A stretch of 64,000 nt of DNA from the NCBI GenBank assembly GCA_028554645.1, contig JAQOOI010000018.1, positions 496,001 through 560,000 of the forward strand, given 5' to 3'. Source of the stretch: Omphalotus guepiniiformis (lineage: Eukaryota > Basidiomycota > Agaricomycetes > Agaricales > Omphalotaceae). The notes beneath the pieces are model-generated. The model worked only from the letters and a program-made list of their open reading frames with translations, ran no database searches and was not told where the DNA came from. Made by a program: the position numbers and the translations under genes. This document shows positions 51,537-62,172 of the stretch, piece after piece; position 1 is the first letter of the stretch, and each line of letters opens with the position of its first letter.

Positions 51537-52805
51537 CTAAGCCGTAGAACTGGATGTATCAGTGGAACTGGTGTTCGATACCTTGAACACCATGATGCCC
51601 AGGACCGAGAAAGCAGCCAGCACTCCCAGCTGAAACGTGATCCAGAATGTCGCCCATACTATACGTGTCACCGATTGATTAATTGTACGGGCACAATGAG
51701 GTCTTGGCACATACAATGAGGACCTATCCGGGGGTAGAGGATTGCGAACTGTGTGCAGTCTGAATCGTTTGTTTTGTGGAAGAATCGATCATCTGCGACG
51801 TCCCCTACGACCGATGTAACAGGATTATTGAGTCGGAGCACACGAAGAAAGCACTTCACATACAGACGACGAATAGCACACTGTAAGATACAGCCAGTTA
51901 GATCGGTCATAGATTTACTCGGGACAGACTCACTTCATCACTCCAATGAACAAGCAGTACCATCGCAAGGCTGAGCTGAAACAAGAGTGAGTATCTTGTG
52001 CAGACAGAAGTGAGGGGGGAAGCTCTACGCGTGGTCAATGAACCAAAATCCTATCAGCAACCCTTCATAAAGAATCGTCAGCATAATCGTTCTGTGTGCA
52101 AAGTTTCAGCACTGACTCATGTCCAGAAATACAGGAGGACATACAATTTGTCACGAACAAGTTTTAAAGGAATGATGAGCCCAACACCAAGAACAAAGCT
52201 CATGATTTTCGCCACGAGTATGTCCCAACCACCAAGAACGAACAACCCTCCTAGGGCGGAAGAACCCACATAGCCTGCGGCCAATATAAAGGTGGGGACT
52301 CCGCCTTCTACGATCGTTGCACCTCCGACATGTGGATCTATCGATATCCGTAATATTCGACCTCCTGTAAATATTGCCTGTAGAATACTTGTTAAGAATG
52401 GGAACGTGGCTAGCGGACATAGGATGGGAGATTGGACATGAGATACACACAGCTACTATATGAAAGAACTCGTGTGCTCCAATAGTGAACAGCTTGAGGG
52501 GATTGATAGCGTTCCGTACTCCCGGGACGTTCCAAAAGCCGAAAATAACTACGGCCATCGCAATCATCTGCGCCATACGATCAGTGTGAGTCACAAGAGT
52601 GCAGAGAGGTCACAGCCAGTTCAACATACGACATAGAGCACAACGACCTGTATGACGGGAGAAGAAAATGGATAAGGATAACGACAGCCTGCCGCAGGAT
52701 CGACACGACCTGGTCCTGAGAAGGTACTATTGAGCTCGAGACTCCTGATGGCGTAGAGCTTGCTGTAGGAGGTGCCAGCGGTGGTCTTGTCGGAGACTCA
52801 GCCAT
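51537..52805 (-). CDS. Membrane protein of the M50B-like peptidase family
   Basis: The start at 52805 gives a disordered Pro/Ser N-tail (MAESPTRPPLAPPTASS) followed by several membrane helices. The metal-binding motif HEFFH lies in LFTIGAHEFFHIVA, in the HExxH position of M50B-like peptidases, and is followed by GRILRISIDPHVGGATIVEG and a glycine-rich helix (GVPTFILAAGYVGSSALGG). A later conserved block reads DDRFFHKTNDSDCTQFA. The last helix is WITFQLGVLAAFSVLGIMVF and the tail ends SSTDTSSSTA. The catalytic residues appear intact. Role in fungi is not established; site-2-type regulated proteolysis is possible. Confidence 0.82.
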
Positions 52806-53235
52806 GAGAATTCACAAGGAAGGTAAATGCACGGAAAGCTCTTGAAGCTTCTAGAATCAAGATATCTCTCCTAGATTCTTCGTAGCAGTAGATGGAAGAA
52901 GAAAAGAAAGATGGATGTGCACAAGAGTGAAAATGAAATGGCCGAGTTTATATAATATCGGAAAGCAAGCTGGCCGAAGTCTAAGCGGATGATCGAGGAG
53001 AGTGAAAGTGTCGAGTTCAGCTCTGCTCGTGGCCTCATGCCCATCGCGAGCCAACTTCGATCGAACATAATTCAACAGGTCACGTTTCAACGCGTGAGTC
53101 ACGTGCACATATGTACATCTAATTAATTTAATTAACGCGCCTGCTAACTCTAAAGATACATACATAAAATCCAAAGTTTGTTTGTTTTCCTCTTTCAACC
53201 TAACATCGATACTCAACAAGCAGTTCAGCCAAAAC
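52806..53235. promoter_or_regulatory. Divergent promoter M50B-like / histone H2A variant
   Basis: 430 bp between divergent start codons. No TATA box is clear. An AT-rich stretch at about 53120-53135 (AATTAATTTAATTAA-like) is the only notable element. Confidence 0.45.
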
Positions 53236-53892
53236 ATGGTAGGCTCCCTTGCTTCTCCCAGATATACCTCGCTCAACTTACTCATTACCAGTCCGGCAAA
53301 GGCAAATCAGCCCAGTAAGTATCTTCCCTACTGCTTCATTCTGATGTGACCAACGCGTTGGTGGGAGTCGTGGCAAAAATTTAGCAAAGCTGAACTCTGC
53401 GGCACGGCCCAGAATGACCCGCACAGCTCGAGCAGGGTTGATATTCTCTGTATCAAGAGTGACCAGAATGCTAAAAAATCTCCATGGGTCGAGCGGGCCT
53501 CGTCACAGACTTTCAGCACAGGCACCAGGTTCGTCGAACAGCCCGAATCTACTCACCGTGAACTCATATCTAATATCCCATTCATGAAGTATATCTGGCA
53601 GCCGTACTCGAATACATGCTCGCTGAGCTTCTTGAGCTCGCTGGCAATGTCGCTCGGGATCTCAAAAGAAAAGGGATTACTCCACGTCATATTCAGCTCG
53701 CAGTTCGAAATGATAATGAGTGAGTAAACCGAGTCTAGAGCGCCTAATGATTGACTTCAGCGAAGATTGGACAGGCTACTTGCCCATGTTCAAATCATCG
53801 AAGGAGGAGTAGTTCCTTACATTGCACAACAACTCCTCCCGAAGAAGCGTAAGCCCAAGGTTCTGAAGCCGAAACCTTCTCAGGAAGTTTAA
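53236..53892 (+). CDS. Divergent histone H2A variant with C-terminal SQE motif
   Basis: Five exons join in frame: 53236-53238 (ATG only), 53292-53314, 53368-53528, 53590-53719, 53766-53892, giving about 147 aa. The tail opens SGKGKSA as in canonical H2A. The histone fold is clear in the second half ([20 protein letters not shown], then [20 protein letters not shown] and [15 protein letters not shown]). The first half departs strongly: [16 protein letters not shown] replaces the near-invariant RAGLxFPVGRxHRLL, and loop L1 ([10 protein letters not shown] before RLSAQAP) is about four residues longer than usual. The acidic patch has NDNE where canonical H2A has NDEE. The C-terminus is PSQEV, a good SQE-hydrophobic H2A.X-type phosphorylation site. 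It is not H2A.Z. I infer a fast-evolving variant; a decaying paralogue is the alternative. Confidence 0.88.
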
Positions 53893-54034
53893 CGCATCCA
53901 GGACCATGCTTTTTTGCGTAATACTTATGCCAAAAATGTTGTATGAAAATGTCCAGTGACACAACATAACTTTGATACAAAAACCCCATACATTCAGAGA
54001 CACGAGGCCCGTTTTACACAGAATGTCACTAAAA

Positions 54035-56561
54035 TTAAACCACAGTAGATTCATCTGCATTCAGAATTAATGTAGTGAAGAACCTGACAATCTCAAGGTA
54101 GGCGTCGAGCTCAATATCTATATCATTATCATCAGCATCAAGCCAAGTCATCCAACGTAAATGTCACATATTTTCGTTAACAGTATGAACTCCATTGCTC
54201 ATACCCCTCGTCGAATTACTCGAGTGACGGTGATTATAACGGAAGATATGTTCCGACAGAGGCCAATAATACCTGGTATCGGTATTACCCGTAGGCATGC
54301 CAGGAGCAACAGCAATATTATCTCCTTTAATCGAGCGATGCGCATTATAAGTAGCCTTGATAGTACCCGAAAGCAGCTCATAAGGAAGCGCGTTCTTTCC
54401 AGACGTAGGGGTGACCGGAGCGGGTGCCAAGTTGTTCCCAAACGCATCAGTCAGCGAAAGCGTACCGTATGCGGGTACGTCAGGATCGGATACAAGTTTC
54501 CCAAAGGAAGTCAGAGTGAGGTTGAACTTGTCAGCCAAGGCTTTGACGGTATTGGTATCGCGTTCCATCACTTCTTTCACAGAGCTGCAATCCGTTTTGA
54601 GAGGAAAGTGAACAGGATGGGAAAGTTGAAACTGAGCTGAGCGTGGAGATACGGTGGTTAACGACAGCATATGCCTGTTCAGGCAGTGCGTTGGTCTTCA
54701 CTCCTCCTTGGATGAGATCAACAGCCTGCGTCGTTCCGACGAGCGCCGCGTAAGATGCATCCTTGAACAGTATGTCACCGAGGCGTTTGAGGGCCTTCTT
54801 CGAATGAGCGGAGCGCTTGATGGTGTCGCGTAATTTGGATGGAATAGTTTTGCCATGTCCAGCGAAGCATTGAAGAGTACCGTAGAGCACAGCATCTCTG
54901 CTCTAAACAGATGCACATCTAAGAGTACGAAGCCTGATCCTGTGGCAATAACTTACCATCTCAACAGGGTAAGGATTATTTTCGAACTCTACTACAAGTC
55001 TGGAGAGTATCCCAATGGTCTGGGAACCCATATTAGCTCAAGCATGGAAAGAAGACGAACAGCAGAAAACCTACAGTGTGACTGGGAGGAACACTGGAGT
55101 GCCCACCCGGTGAAGCAACATCAACGCGAACATCCATGTATCCCTAAAGTTAATTAGAGAGGATGAGCATTTGCCGAAGATGAACCCTCAGATGACGTTG
55201 ACCTTCTCAGCAATACCAGGAGTGGCAAATACAGCCCCGTAGAGCTCAGTAAAACCTCCTGGAGCTCAGGACAAATCACATTAGACGAACGCTATGTGAT
55301 GCGAATAAAGAAAATTAACTCACCACCCTCATCAACAACGAATGCGAAAGCATCCTTTCCGTAGATATCCAGCATTGCTCTTCCGAGCTCAGCGGCACCC
55401 TTTCATTGAAAAGCAACATGAGACACGTGAGACACGCTGGGGACCTACAAGTACTCACATAGTGACCACTGGCTTCTTCATCGAAACCAAAGGCAAGGAC
55501 AAAAGTACGAGTGGGCTTGAAACCGTTCGCGAGCATAGTCTCAATTGAAGTCCTGGTATGAACAACCAATTAATCACGCTGGCGCGCATCAAGTAATGAG
55601 GCCGACATACAGTATACCAATCAATCCAGACTTATCATCGCTGGTGCCTCGTCCCCAGATACGCGTACCTGTGCGTGCCACGACATCAGCGCCAGCCAAC
55701 AAAGCAGACATGTTTCTTATTTCATTACTCACCATCGAAGTACCCAGAGTAAGGAGGGTGGGTCCATTCGTCCACGGTCTTTGGATCAACAGGCACGACA
55801 TCTAAACCGGCAAGAAAATGAGATCAAAAGTGACCACCGAAATCAGCGGAAGACGGGACCTTGATGAGCCGCAAGCAGAACAGGTTTCAGAGAATCGTCT
55901 GTCCCCTTCCACTCGTAGAGTAATCCGTATGTGTTAACCTTGGAAAGAGAGAGCGTGGCGTGTCTGTGGGAAATCACTGTTAGTACTTATGGCATTGGCT
56001 AGATATGCATCACACGTCGAAGATAGACAGGGCTTACACGAGAGGGAAGGCAGAGTAAAGGTACTCGTGCAACTGACCAAAAGTTTTCCATCGAGGATCC
56101 TCTCCTACGGGTTTCATACTATCATACGACTCGGATCTACGGTAAGATCATCAACAATCAACATAAGTTCAACTTGTTCTGCCTAACAATGATAGCAAGA
56201 CTTACGGAACTTTCACAGCCCCAGCTAGCCAGCCAATAGCCCTAGTCTTGAATTCCTCTGTGCCAATTACATCGCCAACTGTATTCCAGAGAGGATTCTT
56301 TGGTACGAGGACATCATACTGAGAACAAAGCTGCTTCTCCGTGTGATGATAGATGGAACGAACACCGCTGCAGCTGAATGCAGGGACACCATTCTCGACA
56401 ATCCCCTTTATTGTGATCACTGCACAAGCCAATCCCGCCAAAAGCGCGAGCCTGCGAAAGATACGCGACTTGCTGCTACTAGTAGTAGGCGCACCAGCTG
56501 GCGCGTATTCCACGGAAGACGGGAGAACGGGACCTTCTTTCTCCTGAATAGAAAACGACAT
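54035..56561 (-). CDS. CPS1: M20 metallo-carboxypeptidase, vacuolar Gly-X type (CPS1-like)
   Basis: Type II membrane or vacuolar zinc carboxypeptidase that releases C-terminal residues from small peptides. The start at 56561 gives a 30-residue cytosolic tail, one membrane segment (RLALLAGLACAVITIKGIV), and later the M20 core: a first metal site in VLLAAHQDVVPVD, then GTRIWGRGTSDDKSGLIGIL with the bridging Asp, AFGFDEEASGHYGAAELGRA with the catalytic Glu pair, and AYAVVNHRIST. The final zinc His lies in GVHTVNEN. The family-typical C-terminus (LDAYLEIVRFFTTLILNAD, ending ESTVV at 54035) lies one intron further. That intron (54118-54171) keeps frame only with AT...AG borders; otherwise translation stops at 54164-54166. 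The enzyme core is complete either way. Confidence 0.88.
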
Positions 56562-57738
56562 TTTGGTAGGAGAAGACGGGGGTCAGAAGGATAGCAGTGT
56601 CAGCCATATGACGTTTTTATGTATCATTATTGTAGCATGTCGGAAAAGTCGGGAAAAAGAGGTCTCGCTATAAATCTGCCGTACGTACGGCAGTTGATAA
56701 GATATCAAAACAGGGAAGGCAATTCAAGCGCTCATCATGAGCACATGGTGTCTTCAAGCGTCTATGTACGCCAACGGCCAAACGATCCCAAAACGTCGCG
56801 CAAAATAGCATACAAAAGCAGTTAGTCGAGGTAGAACTCGTCGGTGCATGGATAGAGAATTGGATCCATGCAATCAGTAGGTTTCAATCCGGTCGCCGAT
56901 ACCGAGCTTTGAACACAAAACTGGGTCTTCACCTGCAGGGCAAACTCGCTGTGCCTTACCAGGCTGCAATGCAGTCCAAGAACCTTCGGTGACCGTGTCA
57001 TGATGACCTGACTAGAAGATAACATGCTTTTGTGCTAGCAGGGTCCAGGATCATTCTCGTTCATTGTGTGTGCTGCGGAGTACAAGTTGACGTTGACGTT
57101 GAGTGCTTGCAACTGGGCGAGAGAACGCGAACTCATGACTGCTCATGATCAAAAGGCTGCAAGTTGATAAAAACACTCTTACCTACACACGACTTAAAAA
57201 CTAGGCACGCGGAGTACAACAAGTACGTGACCATCTTTTTTCCCGGAGAGAAATCTCTGTGACATATACAGGTGATCTCAAACTTGTCTCCCACTTCCGG
57301 ACAACAGTGACGGTCTGGGAGTGCAGCGCGTGCTGAATCATTTCTCCAACCGGCTCGGAATCAATACATGCATAGGCTGAAGAAACACTGTATACGTGAG
57401 TACAACGCTGTAACCGCTACTCCGAATCTGATATACATAGAAAGACTCAATTAATTTGTGTAGGTGTATGTACTTGGGAATCGTCAGGTATCCGTCGGAA
57501 TATCCGGCCACTCTGAGGTGCATAATCCCGAAGGAATCGTGAATGGTCTCAAGTTCTGCGTTGTAATCATTGGACGTATGGGTGTATCTACAGGTATACA
57601 TACATCTCAGAGGAACGTGTCAGCACTTGCCGTCGATCAAAGGAGAAAACCTTACGAGTATAAAACCTCCAGCATGGGATTGAAATCTCCACCCGGTCAA
57701 GCTTACTCTAAATTGTTTCTTTGACCTTGCTGCGCACA
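56562..57738. other. Intergenic with 18-bp perfect palindrome
   Basis: 1,177 bp between divergent genes. Apart from the palindrome at 56676-56693 I see only short frames without family resemblance. The region should hold the CPS1-like and dehydrogenase promoters. Confidence 0.45.
56676..56693. repeat. Perfect 18-bp palindrome
   Basis: CTGCCGTAC followed at once by GTACGGCAG is self-complementary with no spacer, 115 bp upstream of the CPS1-like start. It could bind a dimeric regulator or be chance. Confidence 0.6.
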
Positions 57739-59117
57739 ATGCCTCAACACGTTGATATCAAGAGCGAGGTGTGTTGCTTCCCAGTGTGTCGAAAATCTAA
57801 GCCAATTCATTTTCCTGCAGGAATGGGATCTCAAATTGATACCAGATCTAACTGGTAAAATCGCCCTCGTCACAGGAGCCAAGTACGTATTGTCTACGAA
57901 TATCACCAAATCGCAAACCGACTTGAAATGACAGCTCCTCCGACGGTATTGGCTGGAATATTGCCCAGCAGCTCGCGTTTAAAAACGCCAAGGTTTATAT
58001 TGGGGCACGTAGCCTTGAAAAGGCAGAGAAGGCGATCGTGGATATTTTGGACGTGTCGCCTCTCATTCCTTCGGTCAATCTAGTACCCTTCGTTGCGGAC
58101 TTGGCAAACTTCAAGCAAACCAAGGAAGCCGCCGAGAAATTCATCAGGCAGGAACAGAGGCTTGATATACTTGTCAATAATGCTGCGGTGTAAGAAGCTT
58201 GCCTTTCTACAGTGCTGATTCGTTGAGCTTTATGCTTCTTCTATAGCCTGCCTTCTCCATTGAGCTTGGGCGAATATGGAATATCAACATTATTTGCCAC
58301 CAAGTGAGTGATAGTCATCAAAGTCATTACTTCTCCCTAAATTTGCCCCATCATATAGTCACCTAAGCGTCTTCCTGCTCACGACCACCTTTCTTCCGCT
58401 CTTAAAGAAGACGGCTGCTGGTCACCCTGGTGTACGGGTAGTGACAGTGAGTCAAAGAGGATGAATCATGGCTTTCGAGTCTCACATTGAATCTGTAGAT
58501 CAGTTCAGTAGGGCATACGCTTGTCCCTCCAGGTTCCAGATTCGATTCGATTGAAGCGTTCAACAATACGTTCGGTGGTACCGACGGTGTGCAACATAAT
58601 GTTGCTCGTTACGGTTGGTCATCCATTGAAGATATGGTCAATTCGCACTGCTTCAATACTGATCTGGGTCAAAGGCTACTCGAAACTTGCCAATATACTC
58701 TTTGCAGCGCACCTTCAAAGGAAGTTCGATGCCGAAAACATTCAGGCAATTTCGCTCTCTCTCCACCCCGGAGCTGTAGTGACTGGTAAGTGCGCCGATC
58801 TGTATTTCTTCCCACCTCCTGTATCAAGTGAACAGCATGCTCAAACATATTCTCACATAGCTGGTGCAAAGCGATTTGTTGGGGAGAATCTACAATTGTT
58901 TGATGGTGCTCTGACCGCTCTCCAGGGTGCCGTTACACCTCTTTTTGCTGCGACTGCACCTGAAATTTGGACCGAGAAGGAAAAGTACGCAGGACAGTAT
59001 CTCATGCCATTTGGGGCCCTTTCTCCAAGTGACGTATCGTCGGATGCGAGGAGCATTGATCTTGCGATCGAGTTATGGAATACTAGCAAAAGGGTACTCA
59101 GTGAGCTTGGATTTTAA
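57739..59117 (+). CDS. Short-chain dehydrogenase/reductase
   Basis: NAD(P)-dependent oxidoreductase of the classical SDR / retinol-dehydrogenase-like group. The start at 57739 gives MPQHVDIKSE, joining to EWDLKLIPDLTGKIALVTGA. The cofactor motif reads TGANSSDGIGWNIA, two residues longer than the usual TGxxxGIG; this wider form is known in some fungal members. LDILVNNAA is the NNAG-type motif, RVVTISSVGH supplies the catalytic Ser, and across an intron ARYGYSKLANILFAAHLQ supplies YxxxK (Y-G-Y-S-K). HPGAVVT follows. All catalytic residues are present. About 320 aa; the substrate is unknown. It is far from the PKS locus and I do not link the two. Confidence 0.9.
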
Positions 59118-59893
59118 CTTGACGTTTGTAAGTACTTTGCGAGAAATTAAATGCAGCTTGTCACACCTGGCTCAGAGCCTGAGAGCATGCATCGCATTAT
59201 AAGGATCATCAGATAGAGCAAGTACTTCAGCGCTCAGCGCTCGAGTCGTTCAGATTCGCCTTCAATACCACAGGCACTCGAGCATTATTCGTGCTTCAAC
59301 AAAGGGCGTAACGGCTAATCCCTTGTGTCTTCCTGGTATGGTCTTTGATTCGAAGATGTTTGGCCTGAATCACAATTTACTGTGGGAAGCTATGAGTAGA
59401 TCCTGGATTCAATTTCCTTGAACTTCCTCGGATGCGAGGGCATAATAACGCGCTAACTCAAGAGACGCGATCCACAAGGGGACATCGCAAATTCTCTTTG
59501 TCCTGGTTGCATTTTACTCAACGCCAATATTAAACCTGACTTGATACAACCATAGGTTGAATTGCATCGTACTAGACTGGAACTATGTATATGAGCGCTT
59601 AACAAAACCAGCGGAGGGTGAAAAGTATACGCGGAGCCTAATATATTCAGAGGCGACATTGCCGACTTGAAGCTTTATCATCATCGAACAGACAGAAACT
59701 GACGACGAAGTTCAATCCTTCAAGCTTTCATTTCAAACTCAAGATCCGTAGAAATAATGGCTGCAAAAGCTGGTATTTCAGTAACCGGCACGATAATCTT
59801 AATCACATTCATACTTCCACATACACGTGATACATAATCTACAAACCCCTCCAGAGTCCATCGACTCATCTCTGGCAGTACAGTACTACTACC
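59118..59893. other. Intergenic / fumarase 5' region
   Basis: 776 bp between the dehydrogenase and fumarase, both on the plus strand. An ATG at 59758 opens a 23-codon frame (MAAKAGISVTG start) that could be a leader ORF; nothing else recognised. Confidence 0.4.
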
Positions 59894-61906
59894 ATGTCAA
59901 GCGTATGTTCTACTTCTTTTTCTTGGTTCAAGGAATTGTGCTTGATTGACTACTTTATAAGTCACAGCAATTCCGAATTGAGAAGGATACTTTTGGCGAG
60001 CTGCAGGTTCCCGCTGATCGTTACTGGGGCGCGCAAACTCAGCGGTAAGATCGACGGTATCTTATTGCTCTCGATCTCAACTCGAACACTTCTGTGACAG
60101 TTCTCTACAGAACTTTGACATAGGTGGTCCCACAGAACGCTTACCTCCTCCGCTGATCAAGGCTTTTGCTATCCTCAAGAAAGCTGCCTCCATCGTCAAT
60201 GTCGGATACGGCATGGACCCAAAGATTGGAGAGGCTATTCAGCAGGCTGCAGATGATGTTTGTAGCCATCTGTTCTGCGTTTACTCTCGTATCGAATTTT
60301 GTGTTGTAGGTCATCTCTGGGAAGCTCATGGATCACTTTCCTTTGGTTGTATTTCAAACTGGTAGCGGCACACAGAGTAACATGAATGTGAACGAGGTAC
60401 GTTGCCAATATTTTGTTGCAGAGAATCTCTCTGACAATGCCCTTGTCTAGGTAATCTCGAACCGTGCTATCGAAATTCTCGGCGGAGAGCTAGGTTCAAA
60501 GAAGCCTGTTCATCCCAATGATCATGTTAACATGAGTCAAAGTAGTAATGACACGTACGGTTTTACTCTATGTTTCTTTTACAGTACACTCACTTATTTG
60601 ATTAGATTCCCTACGGCTATGCACGTAGCAGCTGTCACAGAACTCAACCACTCCCTCATTCCTGCTCTCACCGAGTTGCGTGACGCTTTGGATCAGAAAG
60701 CAAAAGCATTTGACCATATCATTAAGATCGGCCGAACTCATTTACAGGTAGATGACTTTTTCAGTCTTTTTAGCTCCATTGCTCAAATGTCGGTGCTCAG
60801 GACGCGACGCCATTAACCCTCGGGCAAGAGTTCAGCGGATACGTGCAACAAGTATCCAACGGAATCGATAGGATCAAAGATGTTCTTCCTCGCCTTAGCC
60901 TTCTTGCTCAAGGTGGAACTGCTGTTGGAACCGTATGCGGAAATCGCCGTTTCTGTTATCGTCTATACTTACACTTCGGCGAATATAGGGTTTGAACACG
61001 AAAAAAGGGTTTGATGTCAAGGTCGCTGCGGAGATTTCCAAGCTTACAGGTTTGGAATTCAAGACTGCACCAAACAAAGTACGATGCCGTAGCTCGTTGA
61101 TCTAGGATTTCACTCACTCCCTTTCTATCTAGTTCGAGGCTCTTGCAAACCATGATGCTCTAGTTGAGACGCATGGTACCCTTAACGTGATTGCTTGCTC
61201 TTTGATGAAAATTGCAAATGATATTCGCTACCTTGGATCCGGTCCTCGATGCGGTCTCGGCGAGCTGAGTTTACCTGAAAATGAGCCAGGTAGCAGTATC
61301 ATGCCCGGTAAAGTGAACCCAACCCAATGCGAGGCCGTCACAATGGTTGCTGCTCAGGTCATGGGTAATCAGACTACTGTCAGCATTGGTGGAGCCAGTG
61401 GACAGTTTGAGGTCTGTGTCTTTGGTTCTGGTTATAATTTCGTGATAGTTAAATCTTCAGATATATGTGTTTGAGTTGAATGTCTTCAAGCCTGTCATCA
61501 TCAAGAACGTTTTACAGAGTATTCGGTTACTCTCCGATGGTGTGCTCCTTGGTTTGCAACAGCATTCGTGTTTCTCATCTTTTTTAGGTTCTCGTTCTTT
61601 CACGAAGAATTGCGTCATTGGTATCCAAGCTAATGAGAAGCGCATCAACACCTTGCTCAACGAGTCGCTGATGTTGGCCACTATCCTCAACAGACACCTC
61701 GGATACGACAGTGCGCCTTTGCCTAACCGCCAGACTGACATAAAGCTCATGATGTTCTGTTAGACGTTGCTAAATGTGCCAAGAAGGCCCACAAAGAAGG
61801 GACGACTTTGAAGGAGGCTACTGTTTCACTTGGTCTCCTGACTCCCGAAGACTTTGACGAAAAAGTGCAGCCCAAGTTGATGCTGCATCCTGATCCCGAA
61901 AACTAG
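59894..61906 (+). CDS. FUM1: Fumarate hydratase class II (fumarase)
   Basis: Interconverts fumarate and malate in the TCA cycle and the cytosol. About eleven to twelve short exons join with canonical borders. Motifs: [20 protein letters not shown] at the N-terminus, [55 protein letters not shown], and the family signature [11 protein letters not shown] with its catalytic serine loop. The C-terminus ends HPDPEN at 61906. The start at 59894 gives only MSS before the conserved core, so there is no room for a mitochondrial presequence in this model. A first exon further upstream could supply one, but I could not find it. Confidence 0.95.
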
Positions 61907-62172
61907 GATGTTCGAGAAGTAAACAGAAGTTGTATTATTGTACTATGGTCAGAAGTTGTATTATTGTACTATGATCATATGCTCCTTACGAGTGTTAAAA
62001 CTAGCCATGCTTAAGCTGCCTGCACCTAACAATGTGGGGTAAATGCCGGTCATGCCGACGGACAATATGCTGTCGTACCCGACCTCTCCGTCGACGTGAC
62101 CGGCCGTGACGTACTCGTTCTTGCCTGCGATGATAGAAATGAGGTTGTCTTTCTCTCTCATCTCCAATAGCA
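61907..62172. other. Short intergenic with 26-bp tandem repeat
   Basis: 266 bp between fumarase and the ABC transporter. It contains the tandem repeat at 61924-61975. The right half is open on both strands (a 70-codon minus frame ends at 61961) but matches no family I know. Confidence 0.4.
61924..61975. repeat. Two-copy 26-bp tandem repeat
   Basis: Two adjacent copies of a 26-bp unit (starting CAGAAGTTGTATTATTG) differ at one base. They lie in the fumarase 3' UTR, just after the stop. Confidence 0.85.

Noticed and set aside
53428..53520. A 21-nt GT...AG stretch in the H2A variant that would remove the L1-loop insertion
   Set aside because: An intron of 21 nt is far below the size of any other intron here, so I kept the insertion as coding.
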